Assembly: GCF_038246755.1 (NCBI RefSeq)
Contig: NZ_CP134706.1
Coordinates: forward strand, 4,340,001 to 4,404,000
Reading direction: 5' to 3'
Source of the DNA: Micromonospora sp. FIMYZ51
GTDB lineage: Bacteria; Actinomycetota; Actinomycetes; Mycobacteriales; Micromonosporaceae
DNA: 64,000 nucleotides
Below are positions 9,201-17,194 of this stretch, one piece after another. The notes beneath the pieces are model-generated. The model saw nothing but the letters and a program-made list of their open reading frames with translations. It ran no database searches and was not told the DNA's origin. Within the stretch, counting starts at the first letter, position 1, and each line of letters opens with the position of its first letter. The translations under genes and the position numbers were made by a program.

Positions 9201-9926
9201 CCGGCCAGCACGGTGATCCCGGTGGTGGGCCGCGAGCCGGCGTTCCAGCGCCTGCCGGTGCCCGACCTGAGCCTGACCGTCTCGGTGAACGCCCAGCCCG
9301 GCTACCTCGGCGGCGACCCGAGCACGGTCACCTTCACCGTGCGCAACGCCACCGCACTACCGGCCGACAACGTCTGGTTGGACATCACCCCGCCCGCACC
9401 ACTGCTGCCGCTGGTCAGCACCGACGCACGCTGCGACGTCGGCCGTCGACTCTGCCGGCTCGGCACCCTCGGCCCCGGCGCCCAACAGGTGATCAGGGTG
9501 GTGCTGGTGCCACGCGCGGCGGTCGCGGCCCCGGTCGTGGGCCGGCTCACCGCGACCGTCCGGCAGGTGCCGGCGACGCGGACCGCGCAGGCCCCGGTGC
9601 GGGTACTGGCTCCGAAGGTACGCGTCGACCCGGCCATCGGTCCGCCCGGCTTCGTCACCGCGGCGATCGGCACCGACTTCCCGCCCGGGGCACGGGTGCG
9701 GTTGACCTGGTCGCCGGGGATCACCACCACTCCGGACACGGTGGTCGTCGGCGCGGACGGCAGCTTCCGCACCCAACTCCTGGTGCTGCGCAAGGACACC
9801 CTGGGTCCCCGCGACCTGACCGCCGAGCGGGTCACCGGTCGCGCCTTCGCGCCGGTACGCGCACCCGAGCCGTTCCTGGTGGTACCGCGCGGGCTCGGCC
9901 CGCCGCTGTTCAACGGGCGGGGGTGA
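6207..9926 (+). CDS. Exported TolB-like propeller / von Willebrand A multidomain protein
   Basis: 1239 aa from GTG 6207, selected because GGGAGG ends 5 nt before it; an in-frame ATG at 6180 has no such site. A hydrophobic N-terminus (WGVMVLGLLAGPAVVAP) is a probable signal peptide. In order: WD40-like PD40 repeats (about 128-475, recurring PAWSPDGTRLAF), a VWA domain (about 509-715) with a MIDAS-like DDTGS and a conserved D-T-D-S, a HYR-like beta domain (about 805-860, VTCTATD), two more PD40 repeats (about 910-1010), and a DUF11-like C-terminus. It ends 4 nt before the DUF4255 gene, so it belongs to the eCIS operon. The role is unknown; an extracytoplasmic adhesion or metal-dependent binding role is inference. 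Confidence 0.8.
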   Translation: MRWGSRRWGVMVLGLLAGPAVVAPEPVAPAPPPAAPAAPAAEADYRLGYTSTERPTLLIGQESSRAPRPLLTEAERGDAEQDADLRAGRVVWVGRRATAGGADLAGSLWLRRPGAAPVRLVGGPGTVAHPALSPDGRRVAFTSDRAGNADIWVIGTDGSGLRRLTDHPAEDSWPTWSPDGTRVAFASTRADLAGDLWVMSATGGGQTRLTDGPAADGQPAWSPDGRRLAFTTTRFAPASTPGLRTVATVAATGGAVTRAVPGPGDAAEPAWSPDGTRLAFTTTRTDPAGDIHVLRDGRVTAVATGPLPQHQPVWRGDDLIWTATDTERTSDVWSADATGGDRRDLTARPGRTESAPAFSPDGTRLAYSAEQPDGGARIVVADATGANPQVLAPPGTTGTDHDTDPTWAPDGTAIAFTRHSSDQRRPSRILAVSVTDGRLVTEVPMPWFLRGADTQPSWSPDGRQLAFTRNSWARDSELEWPVVDRPALPGTTIDFTQSVRTPPIPPRPDIVFLVDDTGSMAEPGEGGASVIQQLRTRLPEVIADVRTSEPDARFGLATFSGRGGNGQYDPLMYYPRQEVTDNNDLINRAVAGLTAQSGFGTENWFYALRQLARNDRIGFRPDSSRVVVLISDTDSVDKTAPPPEEGEIGEASLISELRAAGIALIGVPIVGADFERGLNFDGAAGRIATATGGRLTADSSPAGMIEAVQRAIRSLTVTVDPEATYCDDGLSVTFDPDPAQVEAGTRARIREIITVAPDAVPGSVLRCTINFDLDPAQPNRDAVQELIVRVAQPGAPFVRIDDVRVPPTGPDGARVNYQASAVDGVGRPLPVRCQPPPGSLFPIGQTVVTCTATDRDGRTWSDPGLIIVTDPAVQGSRIWLARLDGDLAGTVTVTDQWDLSARVGPPCPSRSADRAPAWSPDGGSIAYADSSDDLCVVRPDGTGARHPLAPADRAGRTVTDPAWSPDGRRIAVALSPAPADEPSAADASDIVVLPSGGGPASTVIPVVGREPAFQRLPVPDLSLTVSVNAQPGYLGGDPSTVTFTVRNATALPADNVWLDITPPAPLLPLVSTDARCDVGRRLCRLGTLGPGAQQVIRVVLVPRAAVAAPVVGRLTATVRQVPATRTAQAPVRVLAPKVRVDPAIGPPGFVTAAIGTDFPPGARVRLTWSPGITTTPDTVVVGADGSFRTQLLVLRKDTLGPRDLTAERVTGRAFAPVRAPEPFLVVPRGLGPPLFNGRG

Positions 9927-9930
9927 GACG

Positions 9931-10557
9931 GTGATCCACGAGATCGACGACGCGCTGCGTCGGCTGGTACGCGACGAGGCGCTGCCCGGGTCCGGCGTGG
10001 AGATCGTGCTGGAGGCGCCGACAAAGGAGTGGGCGGCCCGCCGTAACGCGCCCACCGTGAACCTCTACCTCTACGACATCCGCGAGGACCTGCGCCGCCG
10101 CTCCCGTGGCCTGATCAACGAGTACGACGAGCGGGGCCAGGTGAGCCGCCGGGTCATGCCGCCCCGCTACATCAAGCTGTCCTATCTGGTCACCGCCTGG
10201 ACCCAGCGGCCGGAGGACGAACACCGCCTGCTCTCCTCGTTGCTCCTGTGCTTCCTGCGCTTCGACGCCGTACCGGCGGCGGTGTTGACCGGCTCGGTGG
10301 CCGCGATCGGCATGCCGGTGCCGATGACGGTCGCGCTGCCGCCGCCGGAGGACCGGGCGTTCGCGGATGTCTGGACCGCGCTCGGCGGCGAGTTGAAGCC
10401 CTCGCTCGATCTCGTGGTCAGCACGCCGGTGGAGAGCGGTCGCGAGGTGCCGGTCGGGCCGCCCGCCTACGAGGGCATGGTCGCCGAGGTCGCCGACACC
10501 ACCACCGACGACCGGGCCGACCGGGTCGGGCACCGCCCGGCCCGGTCGGGAGGTTGA
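9931..10557 (+). CDS. eCIS cap/tail-terminator protein, DUF4255 (Pvc16/Afp16-like)
   Basis: 208 aa from GTG 9931. The opening IHEIDDALRRLV, a central NLYLYDIRED and a later LSYLVTAWTQ match the DUF4255 domain of contractile injection systems. Family members cap the distal end of the sheath-tube and set particle length. The upstream gene ends 5 nt before the start and the ATPase gene follows within 6 nt, the usual DUF4255-AAA+ pairing of eCIS loci. It is slightly longer than the bare domain, with an Asp/Thr/Arg-rich tail. Confidence 0.92.
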   Translation: MIHEIDDALRRLVRDEALPGSGVEIVLEAPTKEWAARRNAPTVNLYLYDIREDLRRRSRGLINEYDERGQVSRRVMPPRYIKLSYLVTAWTQRPEDEHRLLSSLLLCFLRFDAVPAAVLTGSVAAIGMPVPMTVALPPPEDRAFADVWTALGGELKPSLDLVVSTPVESGREVPVGPPAYEGMVAEVADTTTDDRADRVGHRPARSGG

Positions 10558-10562
10558 CCCGC

Positions 10563-12668
10563 GTGGCCGGCGAGATCCGATCGTTGCTGCATCGCCTGCA
10601 ACGCCTGGAACTGGCGGTACGCGCGGCCGTGGCACGTCGGCGGGAGAGCGACCCGCAGCCGGACGACCCGTTCCGCGGGCTCTACCTTTCCGACGAGGCG
10701 GTCGACGCGGCCCTGGCCACCGCCCGCGAGCCCTTCGAGCCGTGGCCCGCCGGCCCGGAAAGCAACGGACCAGAGGCCGACGAATCGGCAGGCACCAGCC
10801 GGGCGGCCAGCGGACCGGAAGGTGTCCGGGCATCGGCCGGCGAGCGGTCGGCGACACCGGCCGGCGACCGGTTGGCGGCGCTGGCCGGCGCGGCCGGGCT
10901 GACCCCGCTGGACGAGGCGCTGCTGCTGGTGGCGCTCGCCCCCGACGTGGACAGCCGGTTCGAGCAGTTCTACGGCTACCTCAACGACGACGTGACCCGC
11001 CGTCGCCCCTCGATCGGCCTGGCGTTGCGGCTCTGCGGGCTGCCCGAGGCCGCCGCGTCGGCCCGACTGCGGCTGGCCGCCGGTGCGCCGCTTATCGACC
11101 TGGCGCTGCTGCGGGTGGACTCCCCCGACCGGCCGGTGCTCAGTCGCGGGCTCTGGGTACCGGACCGGGTCAGCGGGTGGCTGCTCGGCGCCGACGCCCC
11201 CGAGCCGCTGCTGGTGGGGCTGGCCGCACCGGTCGCCCCGTGCGGTCCGCCGCCGGTCGAGGCGGCATCGCTGGGGCGGGCGTTGGACCGGGCCGGCGCA
11301 CGCCTGGCGTACCTGCGGGAGCGTTCCGGCGGCAGCGCGACGGCGCTTGCGGTGGCCGCGCTCGACGGCGCCGGGCGGGCTGCCCTCGCGGTCGATCTGC
11401 CCCGGCTGACGGCCGATCCGCAGCCGGCGGAGCTGGCCACCGCGCTGGTCCGGGAGGCGTTGCTCACCGGGGCGGGGCTGGTCGTCGGGCCGGTGCAGGG
11501 CGACGAGCCGTGGGCGGTCTGGGCCCGGCTGACCGCTGGTGAGGTGCCGGTGCTCGGGTACGGCACGCAGCCGTGGGATCCGGCCTGGACGGCCCGGCCA
11601 CCGTTGCAGGTGGAGGTCGCGCCGCTGACCGTCGAGCAACGGGCCGAGGTATGGCGGTCCGCCCTGCCCGACGGGCTCGCCGACGGGCTCGATCCGGCCG
11701 CCGCCACCGCCCAGTTCGTGCTCGGCGCGCCGGCGATCCATCGGGCCGCCTCGGTGGCCGTGCAACTCGCCACAGCCGCTGGCCAACCGGTCGATGAGGC
11801 ACACTTGCGGGCGGGTGCGCGTACCCAGAACGCGGCCGGCCTGGAGCGGTTGGCCCGGCGGATCACCCCGGAGGTCGGCTGGACGGATCTGGTGCTGCCA
11901 CCCCCGACGCTGTCGCTGCTGCACGAGCTGGCCGGCCGGGCCCGGCACCGGGACCGGGTGCTGCGCGAGTGGCGGATGCGCCCCGGTGGCGGGCGCGGGG
12001 TCGGGGTGACCGCGCTCTTCGCCGGTGACTCGGGCACCGGCAAGACGATGTCCGCCGAGGTGGTCGCCGGCAGCCTGGGATTGGATCTGTACACGGTCAA
12101 CCTCGCCACGGTGGTGGACAAGTACGTCGGGGAGACCGAGAAGAACCTGGAACGGATCTTCGGCGAGGCGGCCGGCGTGAACGGGGTGCTGCTCTTCGAC
12201 GAGGCGGACGCGATCTTCGGCAAGCGCTCCGAGGTCCGCGACGCCCACGACCGGTACGCCAACATCGAGAGCGCGTACCTGCTGCAACGGATGGAAACCT
12301 TCGACGGGCTGGCGGTGCTGGCCACGAACCTGCGGGCCAACCTGGACGAGGCGTTCACCCGACGGCTGGACGTGGTGGTGGACTTCCCGGTACCCGACGA
12401 GGCGGCCCGGCGGGCCTTGTGGGACCGCTGCCTCGGCGACCGGGTGCCCCGCGCGGCCGATGTGGACCTGGACTTCCTGGCCCACGCGTTCGAGCTGGCC
12501 GGCGGCCACATCCGCTCCGCCGCGGTGACCGCCGGCTACCTCGCCGCCGGGGCGGGCCGCCCGGTCGGCATGGCGGAGCTGATCGGCGCGGTCGGCCGCG
12601 AGTACCGCAAGCTCGGCCGGCTGACCCTGGAGAGCGAGTTCGGTCCCTACCTCGGCCTCGCCGGTTGA
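10563..12668 (+). CDS. eCIS AAA+ ATPase (Pvc15/Afp15-like)
   Basis: 701 aa from GTG 10563, with GGGAGG 9 nt upstream straddling the previous stop. The N-terminal 480 residues hold an Asp-rich linker and a degenerate ATPase-like region. The C-terminal AAA+ module has Walker A GDSGTGKT (about residue 488), Walker B LLFDEADAIF (about 543) and an arginine-finger TRRLDVVVDFP. Afp15/Pvc15 ATPases are needed for assembly or stability of the particle, working with the DUF4255 cap encoded just upstream. A GC-rich hairpin follows the stop. Confidence 0.93.
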   Translation: MAGEIRSLLHRLQRLELAVRAAVARRRESDPQPDDPFRGLYLSDEAVDAALATAREPFEPWPAGPESNGPEADESAGTSRAASGPEGVRASAGERSATPAGDRLAALAGAAGLTPLDEALLLVALAPDVDSRFEQFYGYLNDDVTRRRPSIGLALRLCGLPEAAASARLRLAAGAPLIDLALLRVDSPDRPVLSRGLWVPDRVSGWLLGADAPEPLLVGLAAPVAPCGPPPVEAASLGRALDRAGARLAYLRERSGGSATALAVAALDGAGRAALAVDLPRLTADPQPAELATALVREALLTGAGLVVGPVQGDEPWAVWARLTAGEVPVLGYGTQPWDPAWTARPPLQVEVAPLTVEQRAEVWRSALPDGLADGLDPAAATAQFVLGAPAIHRAASVAVQLATAAGQPVDEAHLRAGARTQNAAGLERLARRITPEVGWTDLVLPPPTLSLLHELAGRARHRDRVLREWRMRPGGGRGVGVTALFAGDSGTGKTMSAEVVAGSLGLDLYTVNLATVVDKYVGETEKNLERIFGEAAGVNGVLLFDEADAIFGKRSEVRDAHDRYANIESAYLLQRMETFDGLAVLATNLRANLDEAFTRRLDVVVDFPVPDEAARRALWDRCLGDRVPRAADVDLDFLAHAFELAGGHIRSAAVTAGYLAAGAGRPVGMAELIGAVGREYRKLGRLTLESEFGPYLGLAG

Positions 12669-12676
12669 CCGGCAGC

Positions 12677-12696
12677 CGCTGCCCCTTCGGGCAGCG
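12677..12696 (+). terminator. Hairpin after the ATPase gene
   Basis: Perfect 8-bp stem CGCTGCCC / GGGCAGCG with a 4-base CTTC loop, starting 9 nt after the stop codon. There is no T-tract, so it may only attenuate or protect the mRNA end. Confidence 0.5.
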
Positions 12697-12786
12697 CTTG
12701 TTGCCCTTCCTGCGGCGCCGACCGACCCGGTGGGAAACCTCGGTCACGGTGCACGGTCGAGGTGAACCTGGCGGCAGGGGGTAACC

Positions 12787-13539
12787 ATGCGCGGACACCG
12801 CGAGTTCGATTCCGATTCGGCCGTACGCCCGGCCGGTGACCGCCCGACCGGCGCCGACCGGGACACCGAGTCCCTGACGTATGCCGCGGCGAGCGCCGGT
12901 CGCCCCGACGTGCTCGGCGCGTCCGGGCTGCTCGGCCTGCAACGGGCGGTGGGTAACCGGGCGGTCGGTGAGCTGGTCGAGCCGGATTCCTCGCCCGTGC
13001 ACAACGTGGTCAACTCAGGTGGCGGGAGCCCACTGGCCCCGGAGGTGCGGGCGGACATGGAGTCCCGCTTCGGCGGGCAGGACTTCTCCGACGTCCGGGT
13101 GCACACCGACGGTGCCGCGCACGAGTCGGCGAAGTCGGTGAACGCGCAGGCGTACACCGTCGGGTCGAACATCGTCTTCCAGCGCGACAGCTACGACCCG
13201 TCCTCGGCCGGTGGTCAGCACATGCTCGCCCACGAGCTGACCCACGTGGTGCAGCAGCGCAGCGGGCCGGTCGACGGCACGGACCACGGCGGTGGGGTGA
13301 AGGTGAGCGACCCGTCGGACCGCTTCGAGCGGGAGGCCGTCGCCAACGCCGACCGGCTGATGTCCACCCCGGCGGCGCCCGCCCCGGCGGCTGCGATGCA
13401 GCGGGCCGTCGAGCATGCCGGGCACGACCACCCGGTGGCGCAGCGCGAGGAGGAGATGGCCGAGGAGGACGAGTCGGCACAGACGTACGTGCAGCGCCAG
13501 GAGGCCGGCGAGGAGGAAGAGGAAGCTCCGGCCGCCTGA
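12787..13539 (+). CDS. eCIS core DUF4157 protein (putative metalloprotease-like cargo)
   Basis: 250 aa from ATG 12787 behind a GGGGG tract. Residues about 81-160 are the DUF4157 domain, with an intact HELTH (H149-E150-x-x-H153) zinc-protease-like motif and the preceding [10 protein letters not shown]. Residues 51-64 read [14 protein letters not shown], a segment also found at 52-65 of the toxin encoded next. The C-terminal third is acidic and disordered with three short QR motifs (AMQRAV, VAQREE, YVQRQE). DUF4157 is the domain most consistently linked to eCIS loci and marks cargo or toxin-loading proteins; whether this one is proteolytic is not shown. Its neighbours, ATPase upstream and toxin downstream, fit cargo handling. 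Confidence 0.88.
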   Translation: MRGHREFDSDSAVRPAGDRPTGADRDTESLTYAAASAGRPDVLGASGLLGLQRAVGNRAVGELVEPDSSPVHNVVNSGGGSPLAPEVRADMESRFGGQDFSDVRVHTDGAAHESAKSVNAQAYTVGSNIVFQRDSYDPSSAGGQHMLAHELTHVVQQRSGPVDGTDHGGGVKVSDPSDRFEREAVANADRLMSTPAAPAPAAAMQRAVEHAGHDHPVAQREEEMAEEDESAQTYVQRQEAGEEEEEAPAA

Positions 13540-13557
13540 GCTCCGACGGATGGGCAG

Positions 13558-13571
13558 TGCCCGATCGGGCA
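13558..13571. terminator. Perfect 14-bp palindrome between DUF4157 and toxin genes
   Basis: TGCCCGATCGGGCA begins 19 nt after the DUF4157 stop. It could form a short GC hairpin with a minimal loop or be a protein-binding site. The 142-bp gap then turns AT-richer (CTCGTTTTCACGGTGAATTG), which may hold a separate promoter for the toxin-immunity pair. Confidence 0.4.
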
Positions 13572-13681
13572 ACTTTCGTGGCACTTCCGAGAGGCTGCCC
13601 GGTCAGTGACCAGTGACTCCCGGTGCCGGAGTCTCGTTTTCACGGTGAATTGAGTGGCGTTGCCCGGCCCGGGAGGTGCAG

Positions 13682-16600
13682 GTGAAGGCGCCGGCCGAGG
13701 AACGAGGGGCGCAACGCCCTGCGGTGCGCCCGGCCACGCCGCCACCGACCCGGCCCGCCGACGATTTGGACGCGGCGACCGCTGCGGACCGCCGGACCGA
13801 CAGTCGCCCGTTGAGCCCCGCCGCCGCCCAGCGGTTACAGGCGGCGGCCGGCAATCGCGCGGTGTCCGCGCTGGTGGCGCGACGCAAGGCAGCCGCACCG
13901 GCCGCACGCCGACCGACCGCCACCGCCCGACCGGCGTCCGGCGGCACACCCACGCAGACCGGTTCCACCCCGTCGTCGGCTACGGCTCAGCTGGCCCCGG
14001 CACCCAGCACCGACGGCGCCGTTGTCGAGCCGTCGGTTCCCGTACCGGTGCAACGCCTGGCTCCTGGCGCGGACGCCGCGACCGGGCAGCGGCCCGGGCC
14101 CAACGCGGACCCGAAGTTCACGGCGCTGAAGGCGGACGTGCGCGGCAAGCAGAAGCTGCTGGCCGCACACCCACCGGCGAAGGCGGAGGCGGCAAAGGCG
14201 CAGGGCGCGGCGAAGCCACCGCAGGACGACAAGGAGGCACAGGGCAAGGCGGCGAACGCGGAGAAGATGAACGCCGCAAAGCCGGGTGAGTTCGACAAGG
14301 CGGCGTTCGTGCGGGCGGTCAACGAGGCGATCGCCGCGCAGGCGCCGAAGAACCTCGACGAGGCCGACAAGTTCGGCGACTCGGGTAAGGCCGACGCGGT
14401 CAAGGGCCAGGTGCAGGGCCAGGTGACCGACGGCAAGAAGGCGTCGGCGAACGCGATCGAGACCACCACCAAGGCGCCACCGGACACGGCGGCGGCGAAG
14501 GAGAAGCCGGTAACCCCGCTGGTGGCGGAGAAGTCGCCAGGCACGCCGGGTGCTCCGGATGCGGCCAAGGCGATACCGGACAAGGCACCGCCTGCGGCGA
14601 CCGATTTCTCAGCCGGGCCGAAGCAGGTCGACCAGCAGATGGCCGACGCGCAGGTGACCGAGGAGCAGCTGGCGAAGTCCAACGAGCCGGAGTTCACCGG
14701 GGCGTTGAAGGAGAAGAACGCCGTCGAGCAGCACGCCGCCACCGCGCCCGGGCAGGTGCGGGCGGCGGAGGCGAAGACCCTGGCCGGGGCCAAGGCGGCG
14801 GCCGGGCAGGCCGGTGCGGCGGCGATGACCACCCTCGCCGGTGACCGTAAGCAGGCCGGTGCGCAGGTCGGGGCGGGCAAGGAGCAGGCCAAGTCCGCCG
14901 ACGAGGTGAAGCGGGCGAAGGTCACCGCGATCCTGCAAAAGGTCTTCGACGCGACGAAGAAGGACGTCGAGGACATCCTCTCCGGGCTGGACAAGAAGGT
15001 CGACGCCCAGTTCACGGCCGGGGAGAAGGCGGCACGGGACGCGTTCACCGCCGAGCACAAGCGGCGGATGGACGAGTACAAGGACAAGCGCTACTCGGGC
15101 ATCACCGGCGCGGGCCGGTGGATCAGGGACAAGTTCGCCGGGCTGCCCGAGGAGGCCAACCAGATCTTCGTGACGGCCCGCAAGGGCTACGTCGACCGGA
15201 TGCAGCAGGTCATCTCGTCGGTGGCCGACACCATCGGCGCCGAGTTGACCCGGGCCAAGCAGCGCATCGCCACCGGCCGCAACGAGCTACAGGCCGAGGT
15301 GCGCAAGCTCCCCGCCGACCTCCAGGCGCTGGGCCGCGAGGCCGCCGCCGATTTCGCCGGCAAGTTCGACGAGCTGACCGAGTCGGTCAACAACAAGGGC
15401 ACCGAACTCGTCAACACCCTGGCGACGAAGTACAACGAGGCGCTCGCCTCGGTGGACGAGGAGATCGCCGCCGAGAAGGAGAAGAACAAGGGTCTGGTCG
15501 CCAAGGCCGTCGACGCCGTCGGTGGTGCCATCAAGACCATCCTGGAACTCAAGGACATGCTGCTCGGCGTCCTGGCCAAGGCCGCGAGCGCGGTCGCGGC
15601 GATCATCAAGGACCCGATCGGCTTCCTCGGCAATTTGGTCAGCGCGGTCGGCGCGGGCCTGAAGGCGTTCATCGCCAACATCGGCGAGCACCTGAAGAAG
15701 GGCCTGGTCGGCTGGCTCACCGGCGCGATGGCCGGCGCCGGGCTGGAGTTGCCGGCCAAGTTCGACCTGCGCGGCATCGTCATGATGATCGGCTCGCTGT
15801 TGGGGCTGACCTGGGCGTCCATCCGTGGTCTGATCATCAAGCGCGGCGTGCCCGAGCAGGCCATGGGTGCGGTGGAGAAGTCCGTGCCGATCGTGCAGAA
15901 GGTGCAGTCGCAGGGCCTCGGCGGCATCTGGGAGGAGATCAAGGAGAAGGTCGGCGACCTCAAGGCCAACCTCTTCTCCAAGATCAGCGAGTACCTGATC
16001 CCGACCGTCCTGATGGCCGGCATCACCTGGATCCTCAGCCTGCTCAACCCCGCGTCGGCGTTCATCCGCGCGGTCAAGATGATCATCGACTTCGTCTCGT
16101 TCATCATCAACCAGGGCGCCCAGATCATCGAGTTCGTCAACTCGGTCCTCGACGCCATCATCGCCATCGCCGGCGGCGGGGCCGGCGGCGTGCCGGCACT
16201 TATCGAGAAGGCCCTGGCCCGGTCGGTGCCCGTGCTGATCGGGGTGCTCGCGGCGGTGATGGGCATCGGCGGCATCGCGAGCAAGGTCAAGAGCTTCTTC
16301 GCCGCTCTCGGCAAGCCGGTGAAGAAGGCGGTCCTCTGGATCGTCGACAAGGTCGCCGGCCTCGGCAAGAAGCTCTGGGCCAAGCTCAAGAGCAAGTTCG
16401 GCAAGAAGGACAAGCGCAGCCCGCAGGAGCATGAAAGGGCTCTGGACGCCGGCCTGCGCGACGCCCGACTGCTCGTTCGCCCCGGCGCCACGATCCCGGA
16501 AATTCAGAGTCGTCTTCCCGCCATTCAGCGCCGACACCGCCTCACCTCGCTCACTCTCGTGGTGGAAAACCAGAACGAGACCGAGAAGACGGTACATTTC

Positions 16601-17194
16601 GAGGCGACGGTCAATCCGAGAAAGAAGAGTCCGCCCGACAAGATTACTGGCGGCGGGCCAGGGCTCTACAAGGCCACCAAGACAGGACCCAACGCCTTCA
16701 CCGGCAGTTTCGCCAACCTGGTCTCGGCCGCCTGGCAGCGGTACGACTCACTCACCACAGTCGACAAGCATCCCGGAAATGTGTTCCTGGTGCGGGCCGA
16801 CGGAAAGGTGCCGCGACCGGCCGGCAACTATGCCGTACCGAGCGGCGGGACCATGGGAGCCGTCTACACGAACACCTGGCGAGCCGAGCTGACCCGACAG
16901 AAAGATCTCGAGAAGCGTAAGCTCCAAATCCAGAATCCGGAGTGGACGAAACCGGGCCTTCAGCACTTGGCGGAGAATGGGGCCAAGCGCGTCATCGAAC
17001 AGCAACACGGCATGGGTTGGCTCGACCTGAACCTGCACAAGGGGAGGTGGGAAGAACACCACGTCAAGCCGGTCAACTGGGGCGGAGACAACTCACTCAA
17101 CAATCTGATCTTCATCCGCACGGGGCAGCATACGCCAATCACGAATTTCTTCGAGTACTGGCTGAAACCGGAGATCATGAAGGACATAAAGTGA
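13682..17194 (+). CDS. eCIS polymorphic toxin with C-terminal HNH nuclease domain
   Basis: 1170 aa from GTG 13682, which sits 5 nt after GGGAGG; GTG 13676 overlaps that site. In order: a disordered Pro/Ala N-terminus carrying LQAAAGNRAVSALV at 52-65 and PVQRLAPG; long Lys/Ala/Glu coiled coils (about 140-600); a hydrophobic region (about 600-920) with many helices of membrane-insertion type (IVMMIGSLLGLTWASI, TVLMAGITWILSLL, VLIGVLAAVMGIGGIA); a Lys-rich GKKLWAKLKSKFGKK segment; and a C-terminal toxin domain ending in an HNH motif (H1126-H1127-VKP, then N residues near 1137-1141 and GQH). The last 230 residues use noticeably more A/T-ending codons, as in swapped toxin tips. The next gene overlaps it by GTGA and is the likely immunity gene. 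A TTA codon lies at 13835-13837. Confidence 0.85.
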   Translation: MKAPAEERGAQRPAVRPATPPPTRPADDLDAATAADRRTDSRPLSPAAAQRLQAAAGNRAVSALVARRKAAAPAARRPTATARPASGGTPTQTGSTPSSATAQLAPAPSTDGAVVEPSVPVPVQRLAPGADAATGQRPGPNADPKFTALKADVRGKQKLLAAHPPAKAEAAKAQGAAKPPQDDKEAQGKAANAEKMNAAKPGEFDKAAFVRAVNEAIAAQAPKNLDEADKFGDSGKADAVKGQVQGQVTDGKKASANAIETTTKAPPDTAAAKEKPVTPLVAEKSPGTPGAPDAAKAIPDKAPPAATDFSAGPKQVDQQMADAQVTEEQLAKSNEPEFTGALKEKNAVEQHAATAPGQVRAAEAKTLAGAKAAAGQAGAAAMTTLAGDRKQAGAQVGAGKEQAKSADEVKRAKVTAILQKVFDATKKDVEDILSGLDKKVDAQFTAGEKAARDAFTAEHKRRMDEYKDKRYSGITGAGRWIRDKFAGLPEEANQIFVTARKGYVDRMQQVISSVADTIGAELTRAKQRIATGRNELQAEVRKLPADLQALGREAAADFAGKFDELTESVNNKGTELVNTLATKYNEALASVDEEIAAEKEKNKGLVAKAVDAVGGAIKTILELKDMLLGVLAKAASAVAAIIKDPIGFLGNLVSAVGAGLKAFIANIGEHLKKGLVGWLTGAMAGAGLELPAKFDLRGIVMMIGSLLGLTWASIRGLIIKRGVPEQAMGAVEKSVPIVQKVQSQGLGGIWEEIKEKVGDLKANLFSKISEYLIPTVLMAGITWILSLLNPASAFIRAVKMIIDFVSFIINQGAQIIEFVNSVLDAIIAIAGGGAGGVPALIEKALARSVPVLIGVLAAVMGIGGIASKVKSFFAALGKPVKKAVLWIVDKVAGLGKKLWAKLKSKFGKKDKRSPQEHERALDAGLRDARLLVRPGATIPEIQSRLPAIQRRHRLTSLTLVVENQNETEKTVHFEATVNPRKKSPPDKITGGGPGLYKATKTGPNAFTGSFANLVSAAWQRYDSLTTVDKHPGNVFLVRADGKVPRPAGNYAVPSGGTMGAVYTNTWRAELTRQKDLEKRKLQIQNPEWTKPGLQHLAENGAKRVIEQQHGMGWLDLNLHKGRWEEHHVKPVNWGGDNSLNNLIFIRTGQHTPITNFFEYWLKPEIMKDIK

